Assembly (NCBI RefSeq): GCF_003337715.1
Contig: NZ_QPIX01000001.1
Location: forward strand, 302,682-366,681
DNA length: 64,000 bases
DNA from: Ciceribacter lividus
GTDB lineage: Bacteria; Pseudomonadota; Alphaproteobacteria; Rhizobiales; Rhizobiaceae
Reading direction: 5' to 3'
Shown here: in pieces, positions 7,289 to 17,624 of the stretch
Layout: each line of letters begins with the position of its first letter
How positions within the stretch are numbered: position 1 is the first letter of the stretch
The notes under the pieces: model-generated
The model's input: only the letters and a program-made list of their open reading frames with translations
What the model was told of the DNA's origin: nothing
Database searches by the model: none
Position numbers and translations under genes: made by a program

Positions 7289-10200
7289 ATGCTCGACAAA
7301 TTGTTTGATACGGACGTCATCAAACGCGACGGGGCGGAGATTTCGGCCGCACTCGCCAGGGCCGCGCGCGAGCGCATCCTGATCATCGACGGCGCCATGG
7401 GCACGCAGATCCAGGAGCTTCGTTTCGGCGAGGACGACTTTCGCGGCGAGCGCTTCATCGGCTGCGCCTGCCACCAGCAGGGCAACAACGACCTTCTGAC
7501 GCTCTCCCAGCCGGATGCGATCGAGGAAATCCACTATCGCTACGCCAGGGCCGGCGCGGATATCCTCGAGACCAACACCTTTTCCTCGACCCGCATCGCC
7601 CAGGCGGACTACCGGATGGAAGGGGCGGTCTACGACCTCAACCGCGAGGGCGCACGGGTCGCACGGCGCGCGGCGATCCGGGCCGAGCGCGAGGACGGCC
7701 GGCGCCGCTTCGTGGCGGGCGCGATCGGGCCGACCAACCGCACCGCCTCGATCTCGCCTGACGTCAACAATCCGGGCTACCGCGCCGTCCGCTTCGACGA
7801 CCTGCGGCTCGCATACGGCGAGCAGATCGACGGGCTGATCGATGGTGGCGCCGACATCATCCTGATCGAGACGATCTTCGACACGCTGAACGCCAAGGCG
7901 GCGATCTTCGCCTGCGAGGAGCGTTTCGCGGAGAAGGGCATTCGCCTGCCGGTGATGATTTCCGGCACGATCACCGACCTTTCCGGCCGAACGCTGTCGG
8001 GCCAGACGCCCTCGGCCTTCTGGTACTCCGTCCGTCACGCGCGGCCCTTCACCATTGGCCTCAACTGCGCACTCGGGGCGGATGCCATGCGGCCGCACCT
8101 GCAGGAGCTTTCGGGCGTCGCCGACACCTTCATCTGCGCCTATCCGAATGCCGGGTTGCCGAACGAATTCGGGCAGTATGACGAGACGCCCGACGACATG
8201 GCCCGCCAGGTCGCGGCGTTTGCGCGCGAGGGGCTCGTCAACGTCGTCGGCGGCTGTTGCGGATCGACGCCCGAACACATCCGGGCGATCGCCGATGCCG
8301 TCGCCGGCTCGGCACCGCGGCAGGTCCCCGAGCACCGGCCCTTCATGTCGCTCTCCGGGCTCGAACCCTTCGTGCTGACGAAGGACATTCCCTTCGTCAA
8401 TGTCGGCGAGCGGACGAACGTCACCGGATCGGCGAAATTCCGCAAGCTGATCACCGCCGGCGACTATGCGAGCGCCCTCTCGGTCGCCCGCGACCAGGTG
8501 GAGAACGGCGCCCAGATCATCGACGTCAACATGGACGAGGGGCTCATCGATTCCGAAGGGGCGATGGTCGAGTTCCTGAACCTGATCGCCGCCGAGCCGG
8601 ATATCGCCCGCGTGCCGGTGATGATTGACTCGTCGAAGTTCGCGATCATCGAGGCGGGCCTGAAATGCGTGCAGGGCAAGGCGGTGGTGAACTCGATCTC
8701 GCTCAAGGAGGGAGAAGAGAACTTCCTCGCCCAGGCGCGGCTCGTCCGCAACTACGGCGCGGCGGTCGTGGTGATGGCCTTCGACGAAGACGGGCAGGCG
8801 GACACCTATGCGCGAAAGGTCGCAATCTGCGAGCGGGCCTACAGGCTGCTCACCGAGGAGGCCGGCTTTGCGCCGGAGGACATCATCTTCGACCCGAACA
8901 TCTTCGCGGTTGCGACCGGCATCGAGGAGCACGACAATTACGGCGTCGACTTCATCGAGGCGGCCCGCACCATCTGCGAGACGATGCCGCTGGTGCACAT
9001 CTCGGGCGGCGTCTCCAACCTTTCCTTCTCCTTCCGCGGCAACGAGCCGGTGCGCGAGGCGATGCACGCCGTGTTCCTCTATCACGCCATCCAGGCGGGC
9101 ATGGACATGGGCATCGTCAATGCCGGCCAGCTCGCGGTCTACGAGAGCATCGATCCGGAGCTGAAGGAGGCCTGCGAGGACGTGGTGCTGAACCGCCGCA
9201 GGGATGCCACCGAGCGGCTGCTGGAGATCGCCGAGCGCTTCCGCGGCGCGGTCGGCAAGGAGGCGAGGGCGCAGGATCTCACCTGGCGCGAATGGCCGGT
9301 CGAGAAGCGGCTGGAGCACGCGCTCGTCAACGGCATCACCGATTTCATCGAGGCCGATACGGAAGAGGCGCGCCTTGCCGCCGAACGTCCGCTGCACGTG
9401 ATCGAGGGCCCGCTGATGGCGGGCATGAACGTGGTCGGCGACCTCTTCGGGTCGGGCAAGATGTTCCTGCCGCAGGTGGTGAAATCCGCTCGCGTGATGA
9501 AACAGGCCGTCGCGGTCCTCCTTCCCTATATGGAGGAAGAGAAGCGGCTGAATGGCGGCGATCAGCGCCAGAGCGCCGGCAAGGTGCTGATGGCGACGGT
9601 CAAGGGCGACGTTCACGACATCGGCAAGAACATCGTCGGCGTCGTGCTCGCCTGCAACAATTACGAGATCATCGATCTCGGCGTCATGGCGCCGGCTTCG
9701 AAGATCCTCGAAACGGCAATCGCCGAGAAGGTCGACATCATCGGACTGTCCGGCCTGATCACCCCCTCGCTGGACGAGATGGTGCATGTGGCTTCCGAGA
9801 TGGAGCGGGACGGCTTCGACATTCCGCTGCTGATCGGCGGGGCGACGACGAGCCGCGTCCACACGGCCGTCAAGGTGAGCCCGCAATACAAACGCGGACA
9901 GGCGGTCTACGTGACCGATGCGAGCCGGGCCGTCGGCGTCGTCTCGGCACTGCTCTCGCCGGAGGCGAAGGACGGCTATGTCGAGACGGTTCGCGCCGAA
10001 TACCAGAAGGTGGCGGAGGCACATGCGCGGTCGGAGCGCGAGAAGCAGCGGCTGCCGCTCGCCCGTGCCCGCGAGAACGCGATGAAACCCGACTGGGAGA
10101 CGTACCGGCCGGCAAAGCCGAGCTTCCTCGGCACGAAGGTCTTCGACCACTATGACGTCGCGGAACTCGTCGACTACATCGACTGGACGCCCTTCTTCCA

Positions 10201-11062
10201 GACGTGGGAGCTGAAGGGACGCTATCCCGCGATCCTCGAAGACGAGAGCCAGGGCGAGGCGGCGCGCCAGCTCTTCGCCGATGCGCGGGAGATGCTCGAC
10301 AAGATCGTCGCGGAGGGCTGGTTCCGTCCGCGCGCCGTGATCGGCTTCTGGCCGGCGAATGCCGTCGGCGACGACATCCGCCTCTTCACCGACGAGAGCC
10401 GGAGCGAGACGCTTGCGACCTTCCATACGCTCCGCCAGCAGGTTTCGAAGCGGGAGGGACGGCCGAACGTCGCCCTTTCCGACTTCGTCGCGCCGGCGGC
10501 GAGCGGAGTTGCCGATTATGTCGGCGGCTTCGTGGTGACCGCGGGCTTCGAGGAGATCGCGATCGCCGAGCGCTTCGAGCGGGCGAACGACGACTATTCC
10601 TCGATCCTCGTCAAGGCGCTCGCCGACCGCCTGGCGGAAGCCTTCGCCGAGCGGATGCACGAGCGCGTGCGGCGCGAGTTCTGGGGCTATGCCGCGGACG
10701 AGGCGCTGACGAACGAGGAGCTGATCGGCGAGGCCTATGCCGGCATCCGGCCGGCGCCCGGCTATCCCGCCCAGCCGGACCACACCGAGAAGCGGACGCT
10801 CTTCGACCTCCTGGACGCCGAGGCCGCGACCGGCGTGGAGCTCACCGAAAGCTACGCCATGTGGCCCGGCTCGTCGGTCTCCGGCCTCTACATCGCGCAT
10901 CCCGAGAGCTACTATTTCGGGGTGGCGAAGGTGGAGCGGGACCAGGTCGAGGACTATGCCGCGCGCAAGGGCATGGCGGTTTCGGAGGTCGAACGCTGGC
11001 TCGGGCCGGTGCTCAACTACGTGCCGGTGAAGGCGGACGAGCGCACGGATGACGCCGCCTGA
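7289..11062 (+). CDS. metH: Cobalamin-dependent methionine synthase
   Basis: A 1257-residue cytosolic enzyme that transfers the methyl group of 5-methyl-tetrahydrofolate to homocysteine by way of methylcobalamin. It has all four modules. The homocysteine-binding barrel opens with [12 protein letters not shown] and carries the zinc cysteines in GLNCALGAD and [11 protein letters not shown]. The folate-binding barrel begins [20 protein letters not shown] (around residue 370). The B12 cap and Rossmann domains carry the [11 protein letters not shown] motif whose His ligates cobalt (around residue 774). The C-terminal SAM-dependent activation domain has [15 protein letters not shown] (around residue 1150). 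Full length for the family. The promoter region holds a SahR-type palindrome, and metF, which supplies its substrate, lies 35 kb away under the same kind of site. Confidence 0.97.
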   Translation: MLDKLFDTDVIKRDGAEISAALARAARERILIIDGAMGTQIQELRFGEDDFRGERFIGCACHQQGNNDLLTLSQPDAIEEIHYRYARAGADILETNTFSSTRIAQADYRMEGAVYDLNREGARVARRAAIRAEREDGRRRFVAGAIGPTNRTASISPDVNNPGYRAVRFDDLRLAYGEQIDGLIDGGADIILIETIFDTLNAKAAIFACEERFAEKGIRLPVMISGTITDLSGRTLSGQTPSAFWYSVRHARPFTIGLNCALGADAMRPHLQELSGVADTFICAYPNAGLPNEFGQYDETPDDMARQVAAFAREGLVNVVGGCCGSTPEHIRAIADAVAGSAPRQVPEHRPFMSLSGLEPFVLTKDIPFVNVGERTNVTGSAKFRKLITAGDYASALSVARDQVENGAQIIDVNMDEGLIDSEGAMVEFLNLIAAEPDIARVPVMIDSSKFAIIEAGLKCVQGKAVVNSISLKEGEENFLAQARLVRNYGAAVVVMAFDEDGQADTYARKVAICERAYRLLTEEAGFAPEDIIFDPNIFAVATGIEEHDNYGVDFIEAARTICETMPLVHISGGVSNLSFSFRGNEPVREAMHAVFLYHAIQAGMDMGIVNAGQLAVYESIDPELKEACEDVVLNRRRDATERLLEIAERFRGAVGKEARAQDLTWREWPVEKRLEHALVNGITDFIEADTEEARLAAERPLHVIEGPLMAGMNVVGDLFGSGKMFLPQVVKSARVMKQAVAVLLPYMEEEKRLNGGDQRQSAGKVLMATVKGDVHDIGKNIVGVVLACNNYEIIDLGVMAPASKILETAIAEKVDIIGLSGLITPSLDEMVHVASEMERDGFDIPLLIGGATTSRVHTAVKVSPQYKRGQAVYVTDASRAVGVVSALLSPEAKDGYVETVRAEYQKVAEAHARSEREKQRLPLARARENAMKPDWETYRPAKPSFLGTKVFDHYDVAELVDYIDWTPFFQTWELKGRYPAILEDESQGEAARQLFADAREMLDKIVAEGWFRPRAVIGFWPANAVGDDIRLFTDESRSETLATFHTLRQQVSKREGRPNVALSDFVAPAASGVADYVGGFVVTAGFEEIAIAERFERANDDYSSILVKALADRLAEAFAERMHERVRREFWGYAADEALTNEELIGEAYAGIRPAPGYPAQPDHTEKRTLFDLLDAEAATGVELTESYAMWPGSSVSGLYIAHPESYYFGVAKVERDQVEDYAARKGMAVSEVERWLGPVLNYVPVKADERTDDAA

Positions 11063-11227
11063 GACGCCGAGACTTTGATTCAACGCCCGCCGGCAAGCGG
11101 TTGATTTCGGATTCGAATTCGCCGCGGCGGCGGGATCCCCAGCCATGCTTCAAGACCGTCGCGAAGTGATTCCGGTTTCTGCGGCAAGCTATTGGCCGCA
11201 AACGGAAATCCTTGATCCCGAACAGTG

Positions 11228-12379
11228 TCAGGCGGCCCTGAAGCGTTCCATCACGTCGTTCCGTCTGGCATCGAACATGGTGACGGCGGCGCCGAACTCG
11301 AGTGGGCTGAGCGCCGCCTTTTCCGGATAGACGATGCGGTTGGAGGTCACTTCTTCCGGCAGCAGGGCCAGCACGCGGCTGTCGGTCGTCGGCGCGCCGT
11401 TGGCGATGTGCTCCCGCACGGCCACCGCCGGATCGAGGAGGAAATTCAGCAGGGCATAGCCAGCCGCCTTGTGCGGGGCCGCCGTCGGGATCGCGTAGAA
11501 ATCGCACCAGAGTTCGCCGCCGTCGGCACCGATCACGTATTCGACCTCGGGTAAGTCGCGGTGGAGCTGGGCGGCGTCGCTGACCCAGCACATGCTGAGC
11601 CAGGCGTCCTCCGAGCGCATCGGCGCCTGATAGTCGCTGTCGATCGCGTAGAGATGCGGCTTGACCCGGATCAGCAGCTCCTCGGCCTTTTCGAGTTCCT
11701 GCGGGTCGACCGAGTTGAAAGAATAGCCGAGCGCGACAAGGGCGTTGCCGACGGCCGTCAGTTGGTAGTCGTGGATGATCGTGCGGCCGCTGGCGTCCGT
11801 CTGCGCGAGGTCGAAGAAGTCTTTCCAGCGAGTGACGGCGCTGCCGATACGGCCGCTGTTGATCGCGAAGCCGGTGGTGCCCCAGTTCTTCGGCAGGGCA
11901 TAGATCCTGCCGTTGACGGTCCCTGCCGAGGCGAGGCGGGTATCGGTCGCCGAGGCGTCGAAATTGCGGACCCGGCCGAGTTCGATCTCGTCCAGCAGTC
12001 CGCGAGCCATGTAGTTCGGGATTGCGTAATTGGTCGGGACGCAGAGATCGCAGGCGTAGGCTCCCGAGCTGATGGCCGCGTACATGTCTTCGTTGGAACC
12101 GTAGGCCCTGACGTCCACCTCGACGCCGGTCGCCGCCGTGAAGGCCTCGAAGGAGGCGGGGTCATGGTAGTTCGGCCAGGTGGCGAGCGAGACGCGGCGA
12201 CCGAGATCGGCGGCGGAGGCTCTGCCGGGGAGCGTCGGGGTCCCGCCGAGCATCGCCGCGGCGAGGCCGAGACCGGTGACGCCAAGGAAATGCCGGCGTG
12301 TGACCGAACCGTTCTTCCAGCGCAGAAATTCATCCCTGAACCGCCCGGCCAGAGACCGGTCGTCGGCGTTCGTGCTCAT
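11228..12379 (-). CDS. ABC transporter substrate-binding protein, PotD/spermidine-putrescine type
   Basis: A 383-residue periplasmic binding protein. The N-terminus has a twin-arginine export signal, TRRHFLGVTGLGLAAAMLGG, after ~27 polar residues. The mature part has PotD-like features (ATWPNYHDPASFEAFTAATGVEVDV and LPKNWGTTGFAINSGRIG). It would present a polyamine-like or other small cation to the permeases. It is the last gene of a five-gene minus-strand operon that already begins with another binding protein, so the importer has two receptors exported by different routes (Tat here, Sec for the first). ATG 12379 gives an intact Tat motif. The ligand is unknown. Confidence 0.87.
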   Translation of the reverse strand: MSTNADDRSLAGRFRDEFLRWKNGSVTRRHFLGVTGLGLAAAMLGGTPTLPGRASAADLGRRVSLATWPNYHDPASFEAFTAATGVEVDVRAYGSNEDMYAAISSGAYACDLCVPTNYAIPNYMARGLLDEIELGRVRNFDASATDTRLASAGTVNGRIYALPKNWGTTGFAINSGRIGSAVTRWKDFFDLAQTDASGRTIIHDYQLTAVGNALVALGYSFNSVDPQELEKAEELLIRVKPHLYAIDSDYQAPMRSEDAWLSMCWVSDAAQLHRDLPEVEYVIGADGGELWCDFYAIPTAAPHKAAGYALLNFLLDPAVAVREHIANGAPTTDSRVLALLPEEVTSNRIVYPEKAALSPLEFGAAVTMFDARRNDVMERFRAA

Positions 12380-12467
12380 GTCGCTTATCCCCTTGCCGGG
12401 CGGCATCGTAGAGGCCCAAGCTGGAGGGAAACTGGCGCGGGCGGCGTCCGCCGTCCGCGGCCAAAAG

Positions 12468-13529
12468 TCACTCGCGAAGCAGCAGGAGATCGCCGGCGTC
12501 GAGGCGCAGCGCAACCGTTTCCCCGACGGCCGGCGGCTTGACGCCCGGGTCGTTGAAGCTGTCGAAGGAGACGACGTTGCCGCCGACGCTGACGCCGGTG
12601 CGGATGACCGAGCCGAGGAAGTGGCTGGAGACGACCCGGCCCGTGAGCGAGAGGTTGCCGTTCGGCCGTTCGGTGAGGGAGGCCGCTTCCGGCCTGAGCG
12701 CGAGCTGGACGGTCGTGCCGGTCTTGTTCGCGGCAAGCGATTCCTTGAGCGAGATCACTTCTTCGCCGATGCGCACCGTCGAGGCGGCGGGATCGGCGAC
12801 GACGGCGTCGATGATGTTCAGCGTTCCGACGAAGGAGGCGACGAAGCGGGTCGCCGGCTTGTTGTAGATCTCGAAGGGCGTGCCGATCTGGTCGGCGCGG
12901 CCGGCATTCATCACCACCACGCGGTCGGAGATCGAGAGAGCCTCCTCCTGGTCGTGGGTGACGAAGATCGTCGTGATGCCGAGCTGCTGCTGGATCTGGC
13001 GGATTTCCTCGCGGAGCGAGACGCGGATCTTGGCGTCGAGTGCGGAGAGCGGCTCGTCGAGGAGCAGCACCTGCGGCTTCGGCGCGAGCGCCCGGGCGAG
13101 CGCGATGCGCTGCTGCTGGCCACCCGAGAGCTGGTAGGGATAGCGCTCGGCGAGATGTCCGAGATGGATGAGTTCCAGCATCTCCTTCACGCGCTTCTCG
13201 ATGTCGGCCTTGGCCATGCCGTGGATTTTCAGGCCGAAGGCGACGTTGTCGAAGACGTTCATGTTCGGAAACAGCGCATAGGCCTGGAAGACCATGCCGA
13301 TGTTGCGCTGGTTGGGCTTGAGGCTCGACTGGTCGCGGCCGTCGATGGTGATCGTGCCGCCGGTCGGCGTCTCGAAACCGGCGACCATGCGCAGGATCGT
13401 CGTCTTGCCGCAGCCCGACGGGCCGAGGAAGGAGACGAATTCGCCCTTGTCGATCGACATGTTGAAGTCGTGCACGACTTTGACAGGCCCGAAAGACTTC
13501 TGGATGTGGGTCAGCGTCAGGAAGCTCAT
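12468..13529 (-). CDS. ABC transporter ATP-binding protein, PotA/FbpC type
   Basis: A 353-residue importer ATPase. Walker A is GPSGCGKTT, the Q-loop region is NIGMVFQAYALFPNMNV, the signature LSGGQQQ, Walker B VLLLDEPLSALD and the H-loop ITTIFVTHD. A C-terminal TOBE-type extension of about 110 residues (RVGEE-like beta strands, LALRPEAASLTERPNG) is typical of CUT1/polyamine/iron ATPases. It stands 11 bases downstream of the second permease stop. It energises the two permeases encoded before it. Confidence 0.93.
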   Translation of the reverse strand: MSFLTLTHIQKSFGPVKVVHDFNMSIDKGEFVSFLGPSGCGKTTILRMVAGFETPTGGTITIDGRDQSSLKPNQRNIGMVFQAYALFPNMNVFDNVAFGLKIHGMAKADIEKRVKEMLELIHLGHLAERYPYQLSGGQQQRIALARALAPKPQVLLLDEPLSALDAKIRVSLREEIRQIQQQLGITTIFVTHDQEEALSISDRVVVMNAGRADQIGTPFEIYNKPATRFVASFVGTLNIIDAVVADPAASTVRIGEEVISLKESLAANKTGTTVQLALRPEAASLTERPNGNLSLTGRVVSSHFLGSVIRTGVSVGGNVVSFDSFNDPGVKPPAVGETVALRLDAGDLLLLRE

Positions 13530-13540
13530 GCGTTTCGTCC

Positions 13541-14323
13541 TCAGGCGGGGCGTTGGATTGTTTTCTGGAAGCGGGAGACGAGCTGGATCAGGCCGAGGCA
13601 ACCCCAGGTGATGCCGAAGGCGATCACCGCGAGTGCGGCCGGCTCGTAGGCGCGGTTGGCGCCGAGAAGCTGCATGTACGGGCCGAAGGCCGGCCGGTTG
13701 AGCAGCGCCGCCATGGTGAACTCGCCGATCACGATGGCGAAGGTCAGGAAGGCGCCGGAGAGCACGGCGATCAGCACGTTTGGCAGGATGATCCGGAAGA
13801 GGATGCGGGTCCAGCCGGCGCCGAGGCTCTGGGCGGCTTCCGTCAGTGTGCGCACGTCGATGGCGGCAAGTCCGGTGTCGACCGCGCGGTACATGTAGGG
13901 CAGCGACAGCGTCGCATAGCCGAACATCAGCAGGATGTTGGTGCCGAAGGCCGTGCCGGTGAGCGGCAGCCAGCTCGAGGTGTTGTAGAGACGGATATAG
14001 CCGAAGACGATGACGATCGCCGGAATGACGAGCGGCAGGAGCGTCACGAATTCGATATAGGGCCGCAGCGACGGCAGGCGCAGGCGCACCCAGTAGGCGG
14101 TCGGCACGACGAGCACGACGCCGAAGACGATCGTCACAAGCGCCATCGTCACCGAATAGCTGAAGGTCTGCTGGAACTGCGTGTCGCCGAGCACTTTGGC
14201 ATAGGCGTCGAAGGAGTATTCGCCGCGGCGCATCTTCAGCGAGAAATTGGTCATGCCGACGAGCGGCAGGATGAAATAGAGGAGCCCGAATGCGAGCGCG
14301 CCCCAAGCCCAGAGCTTCTTCAT
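13541..14323 (-). CDS. ABC transporter permease (PotC-like)
   Basis: A 260-residue inner-membrane protein with six predicted helices, starting MKKLWAWGALAFGLLYFILP. The conserved EAA loop reads TEAAQSLGAGWTRILFRIILPN, with the E-A-A---G signature that contacts the ATPase. The start ATG at 14323 overlaps the stop of the preceding permease by four bases, so translation is probably coupled. PotC/CysW-like permeases of this size pair with PotB-like partners, here the gene just upstream. Confidence 0.9.
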   Translation of the reverse strand: MKKLWAWGALAFGLLYFILPLVGMTNFSLKMRRGEYSFDAYAKVLGDTQFQQTFSYSVTMALVTIVFGVVLVVPTAYWVRLRLPSLRPYIEFVTLLPLVIPAIVIVFGYIRLYNTSSWLPLTGTAFGTNILLMFGYATLSLPYMYRAVDTGLAAIDVRTLTEAAQSLGAGWTRILFRIILPNVLIAVLSGAFLTFAIVIGEFTMAALLNRPAFGPYMQLLGANRAYEPAALAVIAFGITWGCLGLIQLVSRFQKTIQRPA

Positions 14324-15210
14324 TTCAGCCACCTTTCGCTGCGGGCGCGCAGCCAGATGTAGATTGCATTGGCGACCCCCGTGACCATGATCATGCCGAA
14401 GGCGAGTGCGTAACCCAGATGGGGATTGCCGAGCACGTCGCCGCGGATCTGCGCAAAGAGCAGGATCGGCACAATGTTCAGCGATGAGCCGGTAAGCGCG
14501 ATCGCGGTTGCGACAGCGCCGAACGCATTTGCGAACAGCAGCGCCATGGTGCCGAGAAGCGACGGCAGCAGGATCGGGAAGGCGACCATGCGCCAGTACT
14601 GCGCATTGCTTGCGCCGAGGATGGAGGCGGCCTCCTTCCATTCGCGCTTGAGCCCGTCGATCGCAGGCGTGATGATCAGCACCATCAGCGGGATCTGGAA
14701 GAAGAGATAGGTGAGCGTCAGCCCCCAGAAGGAAAGAAGGTTGAAGCCGAGTGCGCGCAGATCGATGCCGATCTCGGTGCGCAGGAAGACGGTGACAAGC
14801 CCCATCGGACCGAGGGTTGCGAGGAAGGCGAAGGCGAGCGGCACGCCGGCGAAGTTCGAGGCGACGCCCGAAAAGGTCAGGAGTGGCCCGCGAATCCAGC
14901 GGGGCAGGCCGCCGAGGACGACCGAGGTCGCCATGGCAAAGCCGATCGCGCAGCCGAGGAGCGCCGAGGCGAGGCTGATCTTGATGGAGATCCAGTAGGC
15001 CGCGAGGATCGACGGCGTGAACAGACCGGCCAGGTTGTCGAGGGTGAAGCTGCCGTCCGGGGTCTGGAAGGCGCCGATGACGATCTTCATCGTCGGCATG
15101 ATCAGGAAGAGCAGGGCGAAGAGGAAGAACGGGGCGACCCCTATCCATTCGAGCGGCAGGCGCAATGCCGGGCGTGGTGTGGTGCTGTCGACGGTACTGT
15201 TCGCCGCCAT
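14320..15210 (-). CDS. ABC transporter permease (PotB-like)
   Basis: A 296-residue inner-membrane protein with about six helices. The EAA loop reads KEAASILGASNAQYWRMVAF. I chose the ATG at 15210 (MAANSTVDS) because the AGGGGG ribosome site ends nine bases before it; an in-frame ATG at 15219 directly abuts that site. It forms a heterodimer with the next gene. It sits about 100 bases after the first binding-protein gene, separated by a terminator-like hairpin that probably lowers permease expression relative to the binding protein. Confidence 0.88.
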   Translation of the reverse strand: MAANSTVDSTTPRPALRLPLEWIGVAPFFLFALLFLIMPTMKIVIGAFQTPDGSFTLDNLAGLFTPSILAAYWISIKISLASALLGCAIGFAMATSVVLGGLPRWIRGPLLTFSGVASNFAGVPLAFAFLATLGPMGLVTVFLRTEIGIDLRALGFNLLSFWGLTLTYLFFQIPLMVLIITPAIDGLKREWKEAASILGASNAQYWRMVAFPILLPSLLGTMALLFANAFGAVATAIALTGSSLNIVPILLFAQIRGDVLGNPHLGYALAFGMIMVTGVANAIYIWLRARSERWLK

Positions 15211-15265
15211 CGTGATCATCCCCCTGTTCGCGCGCCTGGAGCGCGACTTCTCGTTTCTCATTGAA

Positions 15266-15300
15266 GAGAAAAGCCGCCCCGGCCACAAGACCGGGGCGGC
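15266..15300 (-). terminator. Rho-independent terminator/attenuating hairpin after binding-protein gene
   Basis: GCCGCCCCGG (15273-15282) pairs perfectly with CCGGGGCGGC (15291-15300) across an 8-base loop. On the minus strand it is followed by TTTTCTCT. It follows the stop of the 15317-16423 gene and would let the binding protein be made in excess over the permeases. Confidence 0.85.
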
Positions 15301-15316
15301 ATTTCACAACAGCAAA

Positions 15317-16423
15317 TTACTGGACGTTGGCGCCGACGACCTTGTCCCAGCCACCGGTGACGGCAGCCTTGTTGGCGTCAACTTCCTCGAGGGTCGGGAA
15401 GTAGGCCTTCTCGTAGGAAGCGGCCGGCGGCAGCTTGTCGAGCAGTTCCTGCGGGATCTTGCCTGCCTTGGACATCGCGTTGAAGCGGGCCGGGTGGCAA
15501 TAGCCGGCGAGCCATGCGGTCTGGCCTTCGTCGGAATAGAGGTATTCCATCCAGAGCTTGGCGGCGTTCGGGTGCGGCGCATAGGCCGAGATGCCCTGAA
15601 CGTAGACGCCGGCGAGAACGCCCGTCTCCGGAACGACGACGTCGACCGGCGGGTTGCCGGCAAGCGTGTCCTTCCAGGACAGCGCATTGTAGTCCCAGGC
15701 GACGACGATCGGGGTCGAGCCCTGGGCGAGCGTGCCGGACTTGCCGATGACGGGCACGAAGTTGCCGGCCTTGTTGAGTTCGGCGAAGTACTTCAGACCG
15801 GCTTCACCGGCTTCCTGGCCGGCCTTGGCGCCGGACGAGAGACCAGCGGCGAGAACGCCGAGGATCGCCTGGTTGGAAGCGCGCGGATCACCGGCAAGCG
15901 CGACCTGGCCTGCGTAGTCGGCCTTCAGGAGGTCGGACCAGTCCTTCGGGGTTTCCTTGACGAGGTCCTTGTTCACGATGAGCGACATCACGCCGTAGTA
16001 GTCGCCGTACCAGTAACCGTCGGCGTCCTTGACGCCGTCCGGGATTTCGTCCCAGGTCGAGACCTTGTAGGGCATCAGCAGGCCTTCGGACTTCATCTGC
16101 GGGCCGAAGGCGAGACCGACGTCGACGACGTCCGGAGCCTGCGGGCCCTTGTTGTCCTTGTTGGCCTTGACGGCTTCGACTTCGTCGGCCGAGCCGGCGT
16201 CGGGGTTCAGCTCATTGACGCTGATTTCCGGGTACTTCTTCTTGAAGCCTTCGATGACCGCACCGTAGCCGCACCAGTCGTGGGGCAGGGCGATCGTGGT
16301 CAGCGAGCCTTCCTTCTTGGCGGCATCGACGAGTTCGGCGCTCGGTTCGGCGACGGCGACGGCCGTGGAGGCGATGACCATGGCGGTCGAAAGCGAGAGT
16401 AGGCGACGGAAGTGGCTAGTCAC
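15317..16423 (-). CDS. ABC transporter substrate-binding protein (family 1, FbpA/putrescine-like)
   Basis: A 368-residue periplasmic receptor with a Sec signal peptide (MTSHFRRLLSLSTAMVIASTAVAVA, then EPSAE). The fold is that of bacterial extracellular binding proteins related to iron(III), thiamine and phosphonate/polyamine receptors; recognisable parts are LVDAAKKEGSLTTIALPHDW and the late block AYAPHPNAAKLWMEYLYSDE. It is the promoter-proximal gene of the five-gene import operon, and the hairpin after it supports high expression. The neighbouring RpiR regulator, transcribed in the same direction from upstream, probably controls it. The ligand is unknown; the ATPase and permeases lean towards polyamine-like or amino-acid-derived substrates. 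Confidence 0.85.
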   Translation of the reverse strand: MTSHFRRLLSLSTAMVIASTAVAVAEPSAELVDAAKKEGSLTTIALPHDWCGYGAVIEGFKKKYPEISVNELNPDAGSADEVEAVKANKDNKGPQAPDVVDVGLAFGPQMKSEGLLMPYKVSTWDEIPDGVKDADGYWYGDYYGVMSLIVNKDLVKETPKDWSDLLKADYAGQVALAGDPRASNQAILGVLAAGLSSGAKAGQEAGEAGLKYFAELNKAGNFVPVIGKSGTLAQGSTPIVVAWDYNALSWKDTLAGNPPVDVVVPETGVLAGVYVQGISAYAPHPNAAKLWMEYLYSDEGQTAWLAGYCHPARFNAMSKAGKIPQELLDKLPPAASYEKAYFPTLEEVDANKAAVTGGWDKVVGANVQ

Positions 16424-16571
16424 GGAAGTTCTCCTTGTTTTGTTTGAAGGCGACGCGCGTCTGATATTCGGGTTCGATGATAGTTATGTGACAGCTCGCG
16501 GCCCCGCGCGCCGGGACGGCTTGCTCTTCTTCTCTATTGATTTCTAACGTTTTTCCTCTTCCCCTCCTGGA

Positions 16572-17444
16572 TCAACGCAATTTGCGAAAAAGCCGGGCCT
16601 GTTCGAACAGACCCTCGAGTGTATTCATGCGCTCGCGGGTCTCGTCCCATGCCGAGCTCTGGACCGCCTCGATCAGCGCCTCGACGACGAAAAGCGTCAC
16701 GACCGAGGAATCCCAGGCGGACGGCGCTTCGATCTGGACCTTGAAACTGTGCAGCGCGTGCTTGACGACCGGCGAGGTCCACTGGTCGGTGAAGAGGATG
16801 ATCTGTACGCCGGCGGTCTTGGCGACGGCGGCCAGCGTCGCCATGTCCGCCTCGTAGCGGCGAATGTCGAAGATCACCAGCACGTCGCCGGCGCTCATGT
16901 TCAGCACGTGCTGTGGCCACGAACTGGCGTTCGACGACATCAGCGTCGTCTTCGGCCGGATGACCTGCATGTGGGTGAAGAAGTACTCGGCGAGCGCACC
17001 GGTGATGCGGCCGCCGACGAAATAGATGCTGCGCTTCTTGTCGCCGAGGAGCTTTGCCGCCTCGTCAAAGGTGGCGGCGTCGAGTTCGCTCAGCGTCTGG
17101 CGCATGTTGTTCATCACCGCTTCGGCGAAGCGGTTGAGCACATGGGTGCCCGGCGCGTTGGAGGCCCAGCGGTCGTGCTTGGCGATCGGGTTTGAAATCG
17201 AGGCCTCGAGCTCGTGGTGCAGATGCGCCTGGAACTCCGGGTAGCCCTTGTAGCCGAGCTTCTGCACCATGCGCGCGACGGTCGGCGTCGAGACGCCCGC
17301 GTTTTCCGCGACGGTGGTGATGCTGCCCAGGCCCGATACGGGGTAGTTCTCGAGCAGACTCTCCGCCAGCCGCCGTTCGGCAGGCGTCAGCCCTCCGAAA
17401 TGCGCGTGGATTACGTCCGAGACTGTTTTCGACGTAGTGAGCAC
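16572..17444 (-). CDS. MurR/RpiR family transcriptional regulator
   Basis: A 290-residue cytosolic regulator. The N-terminal HTH_6 domain (residues ~1-77) contains LTPAERRLAESLLENYP and the recognition helix region AENAGVSTPTVARMVQKLGY. The C-terminal SIS phosphosugar-type domain begins about residue 130 (IYFVGGRITGALAEYFFTHM). It lies between the ABC import operon (same strand, 148 bases downstream) and the divergent amidohydrolase gene. That is the usual place for the local regulator of a catabolic locus. RpiR proteins bind dyads, and dyads occur in the divergent promoter (17533-17583). The effector may not be a sugar here, since all neighbours point to nitrogen compounds. Confidence 0.9.
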   Translation of the reverse strand: MLTTSKTVSDVIHAHFGGLTPAERRLAESLLENYPVSGLGSITTVAENAGVSTPTVARMVQKLGYKGYPEFQAHLHHELEASISNPIAKHDRWASNAPGTHVLNRFAEAVMNNMRQTLSELDAATFDEAAKLLGDKKRSIYFVGGRITGALAEYFFTHMQVIRPKTTLMSSNASSWPQHVLNMSAGDVLVIFDIRRYEADMATLAAVAKTAGVQIILFTDQWTSPVVKHALHSFKVQIEAPSAWDSSVVTLFVVEALIEAVQSSAWDETRERMNTLEGLFEQARLFRKLR

Positions 17445-17532
17445 GAGTTTTTTGTTCCCCAGTCCGGTCTCCGCCGGCCCATGGGAAATTTATCAACCGT
17501 GCCCGGCACGCTGTCAATCCGCATATTGAAGA

Positions 17533-17583
17533 GAAATTTTCAGAACCGGATTGACTTGTGACAAATCGTGAAGAATTCTCTTC
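17533..17583. promoter_or_regulatory. Two short dyads in the divergent RpiR/amidohydrolase promoter
   Basis: GAAATTTTC (17533-17541) and GAAGAATTCTCTTC (17570-17583, perfect 5-bp arms) lie between the start codons of the regulator and the amidohydrolase. The stretch GAAGAGAAATTTTC shares its GAAGA...TTC pattern with the second dyad. They are plausible operators for the RpiR protein; no binding evidence exists. Confidence 0.35.
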
Positions 17584-17624
17584 GGAAGGTAGAGAGGCGC
17601 GAAGCCTCCGGGGAGAATTGCCGA

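Noticed and set aside
5828..11146. A 1772-codon open frame on the minus strand covering metH
   Set aside because: Only the part at 5828-7090 is a real protein (AGE family). The rest is antisense to metH, is Arg/Asp/Gly/Val-rich and lacks any domain, a usual artefact of GC-rich codon bias.
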